From Micromonospora saelicesensis (GTDB lineage Bacteria; Actinomycetota; Actinomycetes; Mycobacteriales; Micromonosporaceae), in the NCBI RefSeq assembly GCF_900091575.1, contig NZ_FMCR01000010.1:1-64000 (forward strand): a DNA stretch of 64,000 nt, given 5' to 3'. Numbering within the stretch: position 1 is the stretch's first letter; the number at the start of each line of letters is the position of its first letter. A program made the translations under genes and the position numbers. Of the stretch, positions 1-7,972 are shown piece after piece. The notes under the pieces are model-generated. The model worked only from the letters and a program-made list of their open reading frames with translations. It did not search any database and was not told where the DNA came from.

Positions 1-145
1 TGCGGTGGTCTGCCAGGTATAACGACCCGGCCCGGCCGCCGATTCCGCCGCCGGGGTGGCCCCGACCACCCGACAGCCGACACGCAACCCGACAAAACAC
101 CACCCTGCCCGGCTGGCGAACCCGACACGGAGGCCAGGGCGGCGT

Positions 146-220
146 GATCCACTCGGGTTCCTGAAAGTCGCGGTGTCCGGGCGCCGAGGATGCCCCGACT
201 TCATGAAAGCCGAGTGGATC
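146..220. repeat. Dispersed palindromic element, copy A
   Basis: Perfect 11-bp terminal arms (GATCCACTCGG at 146-156 and CCGAGTGGATC at 210-220) extend imperfectly to about 25 bp around a GC-rich centre. The reverse complement of 19180-19258 matches this element over most of its length, so the window carries two copies in opposite orientation. It contains no coding frame large enough for a transposase and looks like a REP or MITE-type non-autonomous repeat. The stretch 1-758 as a whole shows only repeats and no gene I can support. Confidence 0.6.
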
Positions 221-323
221 ATGCCGGTCTGCGCCGTTCGCGCGCCAAGGGGCGGTCCGAGGGCGGGCAGAATGTGGCGCTGATCGGTCGGAAGCGCGCC
301 GTACGGAACCTCGCGTCCCGCAA

Positions 324-395
324 GATCGTGCTTGATCCAGGAAACAGGCCCCTCCCCGCGCGACGAGGCCACTACATCCAGGATCGAGCACGATC
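324..395. repeat. Second palindromic element
   Basis: Arms of 15 bp (GATCGTGCTTGATCC at 324-338 and GGATCGAGCACGATC at 381-395, one mismatch) flank a 42-nt centre. A related half-site (TCGATCAAGCACGAC, 19251-19265) lies directly beside the second copy of the other palindrome, so the two element types co-occur at both loci. Confidence 0.5.
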
Positions 396-513
396 ATGGG
401 GGCGCGACCGCCCATCAAGGGGCGGGCGAGGCAGCCAGCGTGAAATGGTCGGCCATCTCCGGCCTGCGCCGTTGGCGCGCCTGGGCCGAGCCGACGCGGT
501 GGCACGTCACCGC

Positions 514-701
514 GTGGATTGGGTCGGCCTCGGGTAGGGCGCTGCGTGGATCGGGTCGGCCTCGGGTAGGGCGCTGCGTGGATCGGGTCGGCTTCGGGTG
601 GGCGCTGCGTGGATCGGGTCGGCCTCGGGTGGGGTGCCGTGCGGACAGGGTCGGCCTCGGGTGGGGTGCCGTGCGGACAGGGCCGGCCTCAGGTAGGCGC
701 C
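514..701. repeat. Tandem repeat, six 30-32 bp units
   Basis: Six degenerate head-to-tail units start at 514, 546, 578, 609, 639 and 671. Each has the pattern GTGGATCGGGTCGGCCTCGG followed by a T/AGGGCGCTGC-like tail. Units 1-4 share GTGGAT(T/C)GG and units 5-6 share GTGCGGACAGG, so the array has diverged from left to right. There are no unique spacers, so it is not a CRISPR array. Open frames across it are by-products of the repeat. Confidence 0.75.
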
Positions 702-708
702 GTGTGGA

Positions 709-745
709 CCCGTCCTGCCCGGAGTTGAGCACCGGGCAGGACGGG
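709..745 (-). terminator. Hairpin terminator of the hexosaminidase gene
   Basis: A perfect 14-bp stem (CCCGTCCTGCCCGG / CCGGGCAGGACGGG) with a 9-nt loop lies 14 bp beyond the stop codon of the minus-strand GH20 gene. There is no clear T run, as is common in high-GC actinomycetes. Confidence 0.7.
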
Positions 746-758
746 CTGAGCCGGGGGA

Positions 759-2525
759 TCAGGGCGTGGCGGTGTCGGTTTGGGGCATGTTGCGCTGTGT
801 CGGGATGGTCGGAGCGGTGGGCCAGGGGATCTCGGGCGCGCGGTGGAAGGTGATCCCGGCCGTCGTCCAGCGCGGGCCCTGGCCGGCGAGGCGGTCGCGG
901 AAGTCGGCCCAGTCGTGGGTCGCCCGGGTGGACCAGCCCAACTCGGCGATGGCCGGGAGGCGGGGCAGGAGCAGGAGTTCGATGTCGGCCAGCGAGGTGA
1001 CCGATTCGGTCCAGAGCGGGGCCTCCACACCGAGAACCGCCTCGGCGGGTACGTCGGCGATGTGCGTACCCGGATCCCAGTCGTACGCCTTTCGTACGTC
1101 GATGAGGCCGGCCCAGTCGTGCCCGATCGGGGTGTCCGGGGCGTACTTCATGTCCAGGTAGGCGTGGTTGCCGGGAGAGACGATCAGTCGGGCGCCCCGG
1201 CGTACGGCGTCGACGGTGGTGAGGTCTTCGCCGTTCGTGCCCCACCACTGCAGGACCCGCCCGTCGAGGTGGGCGGCGGGTGCGAGCTGGTGCCAGCCGA
1301 CGACGGTCTTGCCGAGGTCGGCCACGATGCGCTGGACCCGCTCGACGAAGCCGGTGTAGACCTCGCCCTTCACCTTGAACGCCTCGTCGCCGCCGATGTG
1401 CAGCCAGGGGCCGGGGGTGAGCGCGGCCACCTCGCCCAGCACGTCGGCGACGAAGTCGTACGTCCGCTCGTCGGCCGGGTCGACGTAGCTGAAGCCGACC
1501 TCGGTGCCGGTGTACGGCGGCGGTGCGATCTTGTCCGGTGCCAGCTCCGGGTACGCGACCAGCGCCGAGTTGGTGTGCCCCGGGAGGTCGATCTCCGGGA
1601 CGACGGTGATGTGGCGGGCGGCCGCGTAGGAGACGATCCGCTGGTAGTCGGCCTTCGTGTAGTGCCCGCCGGGGCCGCCGCCGACCTCGGTCGCCCCGCC
1701 GACGGTGGTCAGCTTCGGCCAGGAGTCGACGGCGATCCGCCAGCCCTGGTCGTCGGTGAGGTGCAGGTGCAGGTGGTTGAGCTTGTAGCGGGCCAGGTGG
1801 TCGACCACCCGCAGCACGTCCTCGACGGTGAAGAAGTGCCGCGCGACGTCGAGCATCGCGCCCCGGTAGGGGAACCGGGGTGCGTCGGTGATGGTCCCGC
1901 TGGGCAGCGCCCAACGTTCGGTGACCGGGCTGGGGCTCTCGATCGCCGCCGGCAACAGTTGGCGCAGCGTCTGTACGCCGTGGAAGAGGCCGGCGGCGGT
2001 GGCGGCCGTGACGCGTACCCCGTCGGTGGCGATGTCGAGGCGGTAGCCCTCCGCACCGAGGTCGGCGCTGTAGCCCTCCGCACCGAGGTCGGCGCTGTAG
2101 CCCTCCGCGCCGAGGTCGGCGCTGTCGTCGAGCACCAGCGCGATGCCACCGGCGGGCTCCGGCGCGGTGGCGTCGGTGACCGGCAGCGGGTAGCCGGTGG
2201 CCGGACGCAGGAGTTGGGCGAGCTGCTCGGCGACCGCCAGCGCGGCGGGGTCGGCGCTGGACACGATGACCGCTTCGGCCGGGAGAACCCAGTCGGCGGT
2301 CGGGTCCGGCTGGACGTGCTGTGGGGCGGGCACGACGTCGGCCAGCCGGTGCGGGGCCGCTGGGGCGAGCAATGCGCCAGCGGTCTGCTCGGCCGTGCGG
2401 GCCAGCGTGGCCGCGTCCGGTTCCCGCGCGGAGAGCGGCATGCGGGCCAGCGTGGCCGCGTCCGGTTCCCCCGCGGAGAGCGGCGTGGGAACGGCGGTGG
2501 GGCCGGGGGAGGGGGTGGTCGACAC
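759..2525 (-). CDS. Beta-N-acetylhexosaminidase, glycoside hydrolase family 20
   Basis: Predicted to remove terminal N-acetylglucosamine or N-acetylgalactosamine from chitin fragments or glycans. GH20 signatures are clear: HLHLTDDQGWR, the segment VPEIDLPGHT, the catalytic Asp-Glu pair in HIGGDEAF, and the downstream WHQ and QWWG motifs of the substrate pocket. I chose the GTG at 2525 (588 aa) because GGAG precedes it by 8 nt; the frame stays open to 2714 but upstream residues look like translated promoter. No clear signal peptide is visible with this start. Two in-frame duplications lie in the N-terminal domain: a 45-bp repeat (2396-2485) and three 27-bp units (2044-2124, peptide ADLGAEGYS). 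Monocistronic, with a hairpin at its end and a LacI-type palindrome upstream. Confidence 0.9.
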   Translation of the reverse strand: MSTTPSPGPTAVPTPLSAGEPDAATLARMPLSAREPDAATLARTAEQTAGALLAPAAPHRLADVVPAPQHVQPDPTADWVLPAEAVIVSSADPAALAVAEQLAQLLRPATGYPLPVTDATAPEPAGGIALVLDDSADLGAEGYSADLGAEGYSADLGAEGYRLDIATDGVRVTAATAAGLFHGVQTLRQLLPAAIESPSPVTERWALPSGTITDAPRFPYRGAMLDVARHFFTVEDVLRVVDHLARYKLNHLHLHLTDDQGWRIAVDSWPKLTTVGGATEVGGGPGGHYTKADYQRIVSYAAARHITVVPEIDLPGHTNSALVAYPELAPDKIAPPPYTGTEVGFSYVDPADERTYDFVADVLGEVAALTPGPWLHIGGDEAFKVKGEVYTGFVERVQRIVADLGKTVVGWHQLAPAAHLDGRVLQWWGTNGEDLTTVDAVRRGARLIVSPGNHAYLDMKYAPDTPIGHDWAGLIDVRKAYDWDPGTHIADVPAEAVLGVEAPLWTESVTSLADIELLLLPRLPAIAELGWSTRATHDWADFRDRLAGQGPRWTTAGITFHRAPEIPWPTAPTIPTQRNMPQTDTATP

Positions 2526-2634
2526 GGCGGCGACTCCGGGGGGTGTATTCGCGTCGGTTATGGCAAAAGTGAGGTTCACCGGCTGGCGTGGCGTCAAGCG
2601 TACGACGCTCGGCCGGGATGCGTGATGGTGCGCA

Positions 2635-2648
2635 TGGAAGCGTTCCCA
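2635..2648. promoter_or_regulatory. LacI-family-type operator upstream of the hexosaminidase gene
   Basis: TGGAAGCGTTCCCA is a 14-bp near-palindrome that resembles the TGGGAGCGCTCCCA boxes bound by CebR-type LacI regulators of actinobacterial sugar genes. It sits about 110 bp upstream of the chosen GTG, in the promoter region. It does not match the DasR consensus. The regulator is not encoded nearby. Confidence 0.4.
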
Positions 2649-2753
2649 AAAACCGGTACGAACACGGATAGTCGTGATGGCTGTGCCAATTGTCACCGAA
2701 CGGTCCCAGGTCACTCGATGTTCGCTTAACCTTCGCCCACCGATCGACGTTGA

Positions 2754-2783
2754 CCCCGGGATTACCGGCGGTCCGTCCCGGGG
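2754..2783 (+). promoter_or_regulatory. Leader hairpin ahead of ppdK
   Basis: CCCCGGGA (2754-2761) and TCCCGGGG (2776-2783) form a perfect 8-bp stem 60 bp upstream of the ppdK start. It is flanked by two similar sequences, TTAACCTTCG at about 2725 and AACCTTCGTTAAG at about 2796, which could be paired operator sites. No promoter boxes are certain. Confidence 0.3.
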
Positions 2784-2842
2784 AAGAAGAAAACTGAACC
2801 TTCGTTAAGTGTCAATCCGGCGCGTGTGTTGTGGAGGCTCTG

Positions 2843-5551
2843 GTGGCAGCGCAAGAGACCGTCGATCACAAGTACGTCTACGACTTCTCCGAGGGCAACA
2901 AGGAACTCAAGGACCTGCTCGGCGGCAAGGGGGCAAACCTCGCCGAGATGACCAACCTGGGCCTGCCCGTCCCGCCCGGCTTCACCATCACCACCGAGGC
3001 GTGCCAGGCCTACCTCGCGACGGGACGGGAGCCGGACGGGCTCGCCGGCCAGATCGAGGCGCACCTGGAAGCGCTGGAGCGCGAGATGGGCAAGCGCCTC
3101 GGCGACCCGCAGGACCCGCTGCTGGTCTCCGTCCGCTCCGGTGCCAAGTTCTCCATGCCCGGCATGATGGAGACCGTCCTCAACGTCGGTCTCAACGACC
3201 AGAGCGTGGTCGGGCTCTCCGCACAGGCGGGGGGCAACGACAGGTTCGCCTGGGACTCCTACCGGCGACTCATCCAGATGTTCGGCAAGACCGTCTGCGA
3301 GGTGCCGGGCGAGGAGTTCGAGCACGCGCTCGACGAGGCCAAGCACGCCAAGGGCACCCACGACGACCTGGATCTGGACGCCGCTGACCTGCGCGGGCTG
3401 GTCGACGCGTACAAGAAGATCTTCTTGAAGCACACCGGTCGGGAGTTCCCGCAGCAGCCACGCGAACAGCTCGACCTGGCGATCCGGGCGGTCTTCGAGT
3501 CGTGGAACGCCGAGCGCGCGGTGCTCTACCGCCGCCAGGAGCGCATCCCGGCCGACCTCGGCACCGCGGTCAACGTGGTGACCATGGTCTTCGGCAACCT
3601 CGGGCCCGACTCCGGCACCGGGGTCGCTTTCACCCGTGACCCGGCCAGCGGCGCGCAGGGCATCTACGGCGACTACCTGGCCAACGCCCAGGGTGAGGAC
3701 GTGGTCGCCGGCATCCGCAACACGGTGCCGTTGCAGGAGTTGGAGCAGCTCGACAAGACCTCCTACGACGAGCTGCTCGGCATCATGGCCCGGCTGGAGG
3801 AGCACTACAAGGACCTCTGCGACATCGAGTTCACCATCGAACGCGGCAAGCTGTGGATGCTGCAGACCCGGGTCGGTAAGCGCACCGCCGCCGCCGCGTT
3901 CGTCATCGCCGGGCAACTCGTCGACGAGGGTCTGATCGACCTGGACGAGGCGCTGCACCGGGTCAACGGCGCGCAGCTGGCCCAGCTGATGTTCCCGCGC
4001 TTCCAGCTCGACCACGAGTTCCAAGCGGTCGCCAAGGGCATCGGCGCGTCGCCCGGCGCGGCGTCCGGCACTGTGGTCTTCACCTCCGCCCGAGCCGTCG
4101 AGCTGGCCGCCGAGGGCAAGTCGGTGATCCTGGTGCGCCGGGAGACCAACCCGGACGACCTGAACGGCATGATCGCCGCCCAGGGCATCCTCACCTCGCG
4201 CGGCGGCAAGACCAGCCACGCCGCGGTGGTGGCCCGGGGCATGGGCAAGACCTGCGTCTCCGGTGCCGACGAGATCGAGGTGAACGTGCCGGCGAAGCGG
4301 TTCACCGTCGCCGGGCAGACCGTCACCGAGGGCGACGTGGTGTCCATCGACGGCACCACCGGCAAGGTCTATCTCGGCGAGGTGCCGGTCATGCCCTCCG
4401 AGGTCGTGCAGTACTTCGAGGGCAGCCTCGACCCCGAGCACATCGACAACGCGCTGGTCCGGGCCGTACACCGGATCATGACGCACGCCGACGGGAAGCG
4501 GCGGCTGGCGGTCCGCACGAACGCCGACACCGGCGCGGACGCCGCGCGGGCCCGGCGCTTCGGCGCCGAGGGCATCGGTCTGTGCCGCACCGAGCACATG
4601 TTCCTCGGTGACCGGCGGGAGCTGGTCGAGCGGCTGATCCTGGCCCGGGCCCCGGGCGAGCGGGAGGCGGCGCTGGCGGCGCTGCTGCCGTTGCAGCGGG
4701 CCGACTTCGAGGAGATCTTCCGCGAGATGGACGGCCTGCCGGTCACTGTCCGGCTCATCGACCCGCCGTTGCACGAGTTCCTGCCGCCGCTGGAGCAGCT
4801 CGCCGTCAACGTGGCGGTCGCCCAGGAACGCGGCGAGGACGTGGCCAAGGAGGAGGCACTGCTCGCCGCCGTCCGGCGGATGCACGAGGAGAACCCGATG
4901 CTCGGGCTGCGGGGCGTACGCCTCGGCCTGGTCATCCCCGGCCTGTTCGCGATGCAGGTCCGGGCCATCGCCGAGGCGGCCGTCAGCTGTGCCCGCGGCG
5001 GCGGGGTGGCGAAACCGGAGATCATGGTGCCGCTGGTCGGAGCCGTGCAGGAGTTGGAGACGGTCCGCGCCGAGGCCGAGAAGATCATCGCCGAGGTGGT
5101 CGGGGACAGCGGCGTCGAGGTGCTGATCGGCACCATGATCGAGGTGCCCCGGGCGGCGCTGACCGCCGGGCAGATCGCCGAGGCCGCCGAGTTCTTCTCC
5201 TTCGGCACCAACGACCTGACCCAGATGGGCTGGGGCTTCTCCCGCGACGACGTCGAGGGCGCGTTCTTCTGGCGCTACCTGGAGTTGGGCATCTTCGGCA
5301 TCTCGCCGTTCGAGTCGATCGACCGCGACGGCGTCGGTCGGCTGGTGCGGATCGCCGCCGAGGAGGGTCGGGCCGCCCGGCCCGGGCTGAAGCTCGGCGT
5401 CTGCGGTGAGCACGGTGGCGACCCGGACTCGGTGCACTTCTTCCACGAGGTCGGCCTGGACTACGTGTCCTGCTCGCCGTTCCGGGTGCCGGTGGCCCGG
5501 TTGGAGGCCGGCCGGGCGGTCGTGGAGACCGGCGGGTCGGACAGCCGCTGA
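2843..5551 (+). CDS. ppdK: Pyruvate, phosphate dikinase
   Basis: Interconverts pyruvate, ATP and phosphate with phosphoenolpyruvate, AMP and pyrophosphate in the cytosol. The protein (902 aa, normal for the family) starts with the ATP-grasp nucleotide-binding domain (GGKGANLAEM, FGNLG, GTGVAFTRDP). It continues with the swivelling domain carrying the phosphohistidine (GGKTSHAAVVARGMGK) and ends with the PEP/pyruvate barrel (FSFGTNDLTQ, GVCGEHGGDP, VSCSPFRVPVARL). The GTG at 2843 is preferred to the one at 2831 because GGAGG (2833-2837) lies 5 nt upstream of it. Monocistronic, with a strong shared hairpin after the stop. Confidence 0.96.
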   Translation: MAAQETVDHKYVYDFSEGNKELKDLLGGKGANLAEMTNLGLPVPPGFTITTEACQAYLATGREPDGLAGQIEAHLEALEREMGKRLGDPQDPLLVSVRSGAKFSMPGMMETVLNVGLNDQSVVGLSAQAGGNDRFAWDSYRRLIQMFGKTVCEVPGEEFEHALDEAKHAKGTHDDLDLDAADLRGLVDAYKKIFLKHTGREFPQQPREQLDLAIRAVFESWNAERAVLYRRQERIPADLGTAVNVVTMVFGNLGPDSGTGVAFTRDPASGAQGIYGDYLANAQGEDVVAGIRNTVPLQELEQLDKTSYDELLGIMARLEEHYKDLCDIEFTIERGKLWMLQTRVGKRTAAAAFVIAGQLVDEGLIDLDEALHRVNGAQLAQLMFPRFQLDHEFQAVAKGIGASPGAASGTVVFTSARAVELAAEGKSVILVRRETNPDDLNGMIAAQGILTSRGGKTSHAAVVARGMGKTCVSGADEIEVNVPAKRFTVAGQTVTEGDVVSIDGTTGKVYLGEVPVMPSEVVQYFEGSLDPEHIDNALVRAVHRIMTHADGKRRLAVRTNADTGADAARARRFGAEGIGLCRTEHMFLGDRRELVERLILARAPGEREAALAALLPLQRADFEEIFREMDGLPVTVRLIDPPLHEFLPPLEQLAVNVAVAQERGEDVAKEEALLAAVRRMHEENPMLGLRGVRLGLVIPGLFAMQVRAIAEAAVSCARGGGVAKPEIMVPLVGAVQELETVRAEAEKIIAEVVGDSGVEVLIGTMIEVPRAALTAGQIAEAAEFFSFGTNDLTQMGWGFSRDDVEGAFFWRYLELGIFGISPFESIDRDGVGRLVRIAAEEGRAARPGLKLGVCGEHGGDPDSVHFFHEVGLDYVSCSPFRVPVARLEAGRAVVETGGSDSR

Positions 5552-5555
5552 CGCA

Positions 5556-5592
5556 CGCCGGCGGCGGCCTGGTCACCCGGCCGCCGCCGGCG
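5556..5592. terminator. Bidirectional terminator between convergent genes
   Basis: A perfect 14-bp GC stem (5556-5569 and 5579-5592, 9-nt loop) fills the gap between the ppdK stop (5551) and the stop of the convergent roadblock gene (5594). It can serve both transcripts. Confidence 0.75.
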
Positions 5593-5593
5593 C

Positions 5594-6094
5594 TCAGATC
5601 GGCGGGCGACGCCAGGTGGGTCGGGACGAGCGGCGCAACTGCGCCGGCAGGGTCGCCATCGGGGTACGCGTGGCCAGCGGGGCGTGCGCGTCCGGTACGG
5701 AGGTCGCGCGGACGCCTCCGCCGCGAACGTCCAGGAACGACCCCGCCCGGCGGGCCACCGCCCGCGCCTCCTCGTGCAGCCCCTCCAGGTCCCCCGCCGC
5801 CGACATGGTGACGAGGGTCAGCAGGGCGCTGCGCCCGGCCGGGTAGGTGACCACGCAGCCTGCGGTGGTGCACACGACCGACTCCCGGAACTCACCGTGG
5901 CGGACGGTGTCGGCCACCCGGTGCCCGAGCCCGAAACTCGCGGCGGCGAGCGCGGCGAGATGGGTGGCGTCGGTGCTGGGTAGGTCGCTGGAGATGAGCA
6001 GGCCGTCGGTGCCCGCGAGCACCGTGCCGGCGATGTCGGGTCGTCGCTGGCGCAGGCCGCGTAGCTCCGTTCCCATCACCGTGTCTGCGTCCAC
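5594..6094 (-). CDS. Roadblock/LC7 domain protein
   Basis: A 166-aa cytosolic protein with a roadblock/LC7 fold: GTVLAGTDGLLISSDLP near residues 20-40, then an alternating helix-strand pattern ending in LLTLVTMSAAGDLEGL. In actinomycetes such proteins usually act with small Ras-like GTPases in conservon-type operons, but no GTPase or DUF742 partner is adjacent, so this is a stand-alone copy. About 250 bp upstream, divergent to the VOC gene, I see no clear element. Confidence 0.75.
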   Translation of the reverse strand: MDADTVMGTELRGLRQRRPDIAGTVLAGTDGLLISSDLPSTDATHLAALAAASFGLGHRVADTVRHGEFRESVVCTTAGCVVTYPAGRSALLTLVTMSAAGDLEGLHEEARAVARRAGSFLDVRGGGVRATSVPDAHAPLATRTPMATLPAQLRRSSRPTWRRPPI

Positions 6095-6347
6095 GAGCGT
6101 TACCCCTCACCGGTCGGCTCTGCGTGTCAGTCGGCTGGTTACGTTCCGCGCTGGGAACGCTACCGGTGGCGACTTCCGGCCGCGAGCCCGTAACCCTCGG
6201 CGATCGGTCGGCAACTGCGGGCCAATCGGTGGTTGTGTGCCCTTCGTCGATGCGTCGTGAGCGGGTCGGGCAGTGGTGGCGGGCGTAATCTTGGCTCGCT
6301 CGCACACGGCCGATTGGGCGCCGCGTCGAACGGGAAGAGGTGACTGC

Positions 6348-6701
6348 ATGACCAGTGTCTGGGAGAGCCTGACTGTCGACGCCCGCGATCCGGCCCGGCT
6401 GGCCCGTTGGTGGGCCGAGGCGCTCGGCTATCAGGTCGTCACCGAGACTCCGAGCGGCGTGGAGATCCGCCAGTCCCCGGACCAGTTGCCCGCCCTGTTC
6501 TTCGGCCCGGTGGCCGAGGGCAAGGAGCGCAAGAACCGGCTGCACCTCGACCTGCGCCCCGCCAACCAGGAGGCTGAGGTCGAGCGCCTGGTCGACATGG
6601 GCGCCCGGCACGTCGACATCGGTCAGGGCGACGTCGACTGGACGGTGCTGAGTGATCCGGAAGGCAACGAGTTCTGCGTCCTCCGTGAACGCGAGGAGTG
6701 A
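6348..6701 (+). CDS. VOC-family (glyoxalase-like) protein
   Basis: A 117-aa protein starting at the ATG preceded by GAAGAGG. It has the vicinal-oxygen-chelate layout: LTVDARDPARLARWWAEALGY, a central FFGPVAEGKERKNRLHLDL, and the C-terminal VLSDPEGNEFCVLRE typical of glyoxalase/bleomycin-resistance-like proteins. Substrate unknown; the family includes many uncharacterised single-domain members. Its 3' end overlaps the start of the dGTPase gene, so the two are probably co-transcribed. Confidence 0.8.
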   Translation: MTSVWESLTVDARDPARLARWWAEALGYQVVTETPSGVEIRQSPDQLPALFFGPVAEGKERKNRLHLDLRPANQEAEVERLVDMGARHVDIGQGDVDWTVLSDPEGNEFCVLREREE

Positions 6702-7956
6702 ACCGGGGGCGGCGGACGCGCGGTTGGTCGAGGAGCCGCCCAAGGACACCGGCCATCGTCGGTCGCCGTACGAGCGCGACCGGGCCCGGGTGCTGCACTC
6801 GGCGGCGTTTCGCCGGCTGGCCACCAAGACCCAGGTGCACACCGCCGGCACTGACGACTTCCTGCGTACGCGGCTGACGCACTCGTTGGAGGTGGCCCAG
6901 ATCGCCCGGGAAATGGGTGCCCGGCTGGGCTGCGACCCGGACGTGGTGGACGTCGCGGGGCTCGCGCACGATCTCGGGCACCCGCCGTTCGGGCACAACG
7001 GCGAGGCTGCGCTGGATCTGCTCGCCACGCCGTGCGGCGGCTTCGAGGGCAACGCGCAGACGCTGCGGGTGTTGACCCGCCTGGAGGCGAAGGTGCTCGC
7101 CCCGGACGGCTCGTCCGCCGGGCTGAACCTGACCCGGGCTTCGCTGGACGCGATCGGCAAGTACCCCTGGCCGCGCCGGCCGGGGGAGCGCAAGTTCGGG
7201 GTGTACGCCGACGACGTGGCCGTCTTCGACTGGATCCGCGCCGGCGCGCCCGGCGACCGGCGCTGCCTGGAGGCCCAGGTGATGGACTGGGCCGACGACG
7301 TCGCGTACTCGGTGCACGACGTGGAGGACGGCATCCACGGTGGTTATGTCACGTTGCACCCGCTGCTCACCGACGCCGACGAGCGGGCCGCGCTCTGCGC
7401 CGACGTGGCCGCCGCCTACTCCGGGGAGTCCGCGGCCGACCTGGCCGAGGTGCTCGTCGATCTGCTGGCCGGTCCGCTGCTCGCCCCGTTCGCCGGGTAC
7501 GACGGCAGCCATCGCGCGCAGGTCGCGTTGAAGGCCACCACCAGCGGGGTGACCGGGCTGTTCGTGTCCGCGGCGGTGGCGGCGACGGAGGAGCGCTTCG
7601 GTCCGGGCCCGCACCGCCGCTACGCCGCCGACCTGGTGGTGCCCCGCCTGGTGCGGGCGCAGTGCGCGCTGCTCAAGGGCATCGCGTTGCGGTACGTGAT
7701 GCGTCGCAGTGGCTTCCGGGGCCGCTACGAGCGGCAGCGGACGATGCTGGCGGAGTTGGTCGCCGCGCTGGTCCGGCGTGCCCCGGAAGGGCTCGACCCG
7801 ATCTTCGCCCCGCTGTGGCGGGCCGCCCCGGACGACCGGGCCAGACTGCGGGTGGTGATCGACCAGGTCGCCTCGCTCACCGACCCGGCGGCGGTGACCT
7901 GGCACACCCGCCTGGTCGGCAACGGGACACCCCCGATTGACCACGAGTCAACTTAG
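6685..7956 (+). CDS. dgt: Deoxyguanosinetriphosphate triphosphohydrolase-like HD protein
   Basis: HD-domain phosphohydrolase of about 423 aa, predicted to split dNTPs (classically dGTP) into deoxynucleoside and triphosphate. Visible features are YERDRARVLHSAAFRRLATKTQV near the N-terminus, TRLTHSLEVAQIAREMG, and the metal-binding AGLAHDLGHPPFGHNGE, then VMDWADDVAYSVHDVEDG. The start is uncertain: GTG 6685 or GTG 6652 are both in frame and neither has a strong ribosome site; both overlap the VOC gene. The stop codon lies inside the iron box of the next gene. Proximity to dnaG is common in actinomycetes. Confidence 0.92.
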   Translation: MNARSEPGAADARLVEEPPKDTGHRRSPYERDRARVLHSAAFRRLATKTQVHTAGTDDFLRTRLTHSLEVAQIAREMGARLGCDPDVVDVAGLAHDLGHPPFGHNGEAALDLLATPCGGFEGNAQTLRVLTRLEAKVLAPDGSSAGLNLTRASLDAIGKYPWPRRPGERKFGVYADDVAVFDWIRAGAPGDRRCLEAQVMDWADDVAYSVHDVEDGIHGGYVTLHPLLTDADERAALCADVAAAYSGESAADLAEVLVDLLAGPLLAPFAGYDGSHRAQVALKATTSGVTGLFVSAAVAATEERFGPGPHRRYAADLVVPRLVRAQCALLKGIALRYVMRRSGFRGRYERQRTMLAELVAALVRRAPEGLDPIFAPLWRAAPDDRARLRVVIDQVASLTDPAAVTWHTRLVGNGTPPIDHEST

Positions 7957-7972
7957 GCTAACCTAACTGGCA
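7937..7972 (+). promoter_or_regulatory. IdeR/DtxR iron box and leaderless promoter
   Basis: Positions 7948-7966 match the 19-bp DtxR/IdeR consensus TTAGGTTAGGCTAACCTAA at 16 of 19 bases, with a perfect right part. A -35-like TTGACC (7937-7942) and a -10-like TAACCT (7959-7964) are 16 bp apart. The -10 lies inside the box, and the expected transcription start falls on or next to the ATG at 7972. This suggests a leaderless, iron-repressed transcript. The box also covers the dgt stop codon. Confidence 0.8.

Noticed and set aside
514..701. CRISPR array
   Set aside because: The units follow one another without unique spacers and there are no cas genes.
56..853. Several overlapping plus-strand open frames at the left end
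   Set aside because: They run through palindromes and the tandem repeat, and have no ribosome sites or family resemblance.
415..2649. Long open frames antisense or out of frame to the hexosaminidase gene (also on the plus strand at 780-2729)
   Set aside because: Arg/Pro/Gly-rich translations without family motifs, explained by high GC at third codon positions of the real gene.
2762..5446. 894-codon open frame antisense to ppdK
   Set aside because: It fully overlaps a textbook PPDK gene, and its translation has no recognisable domain.
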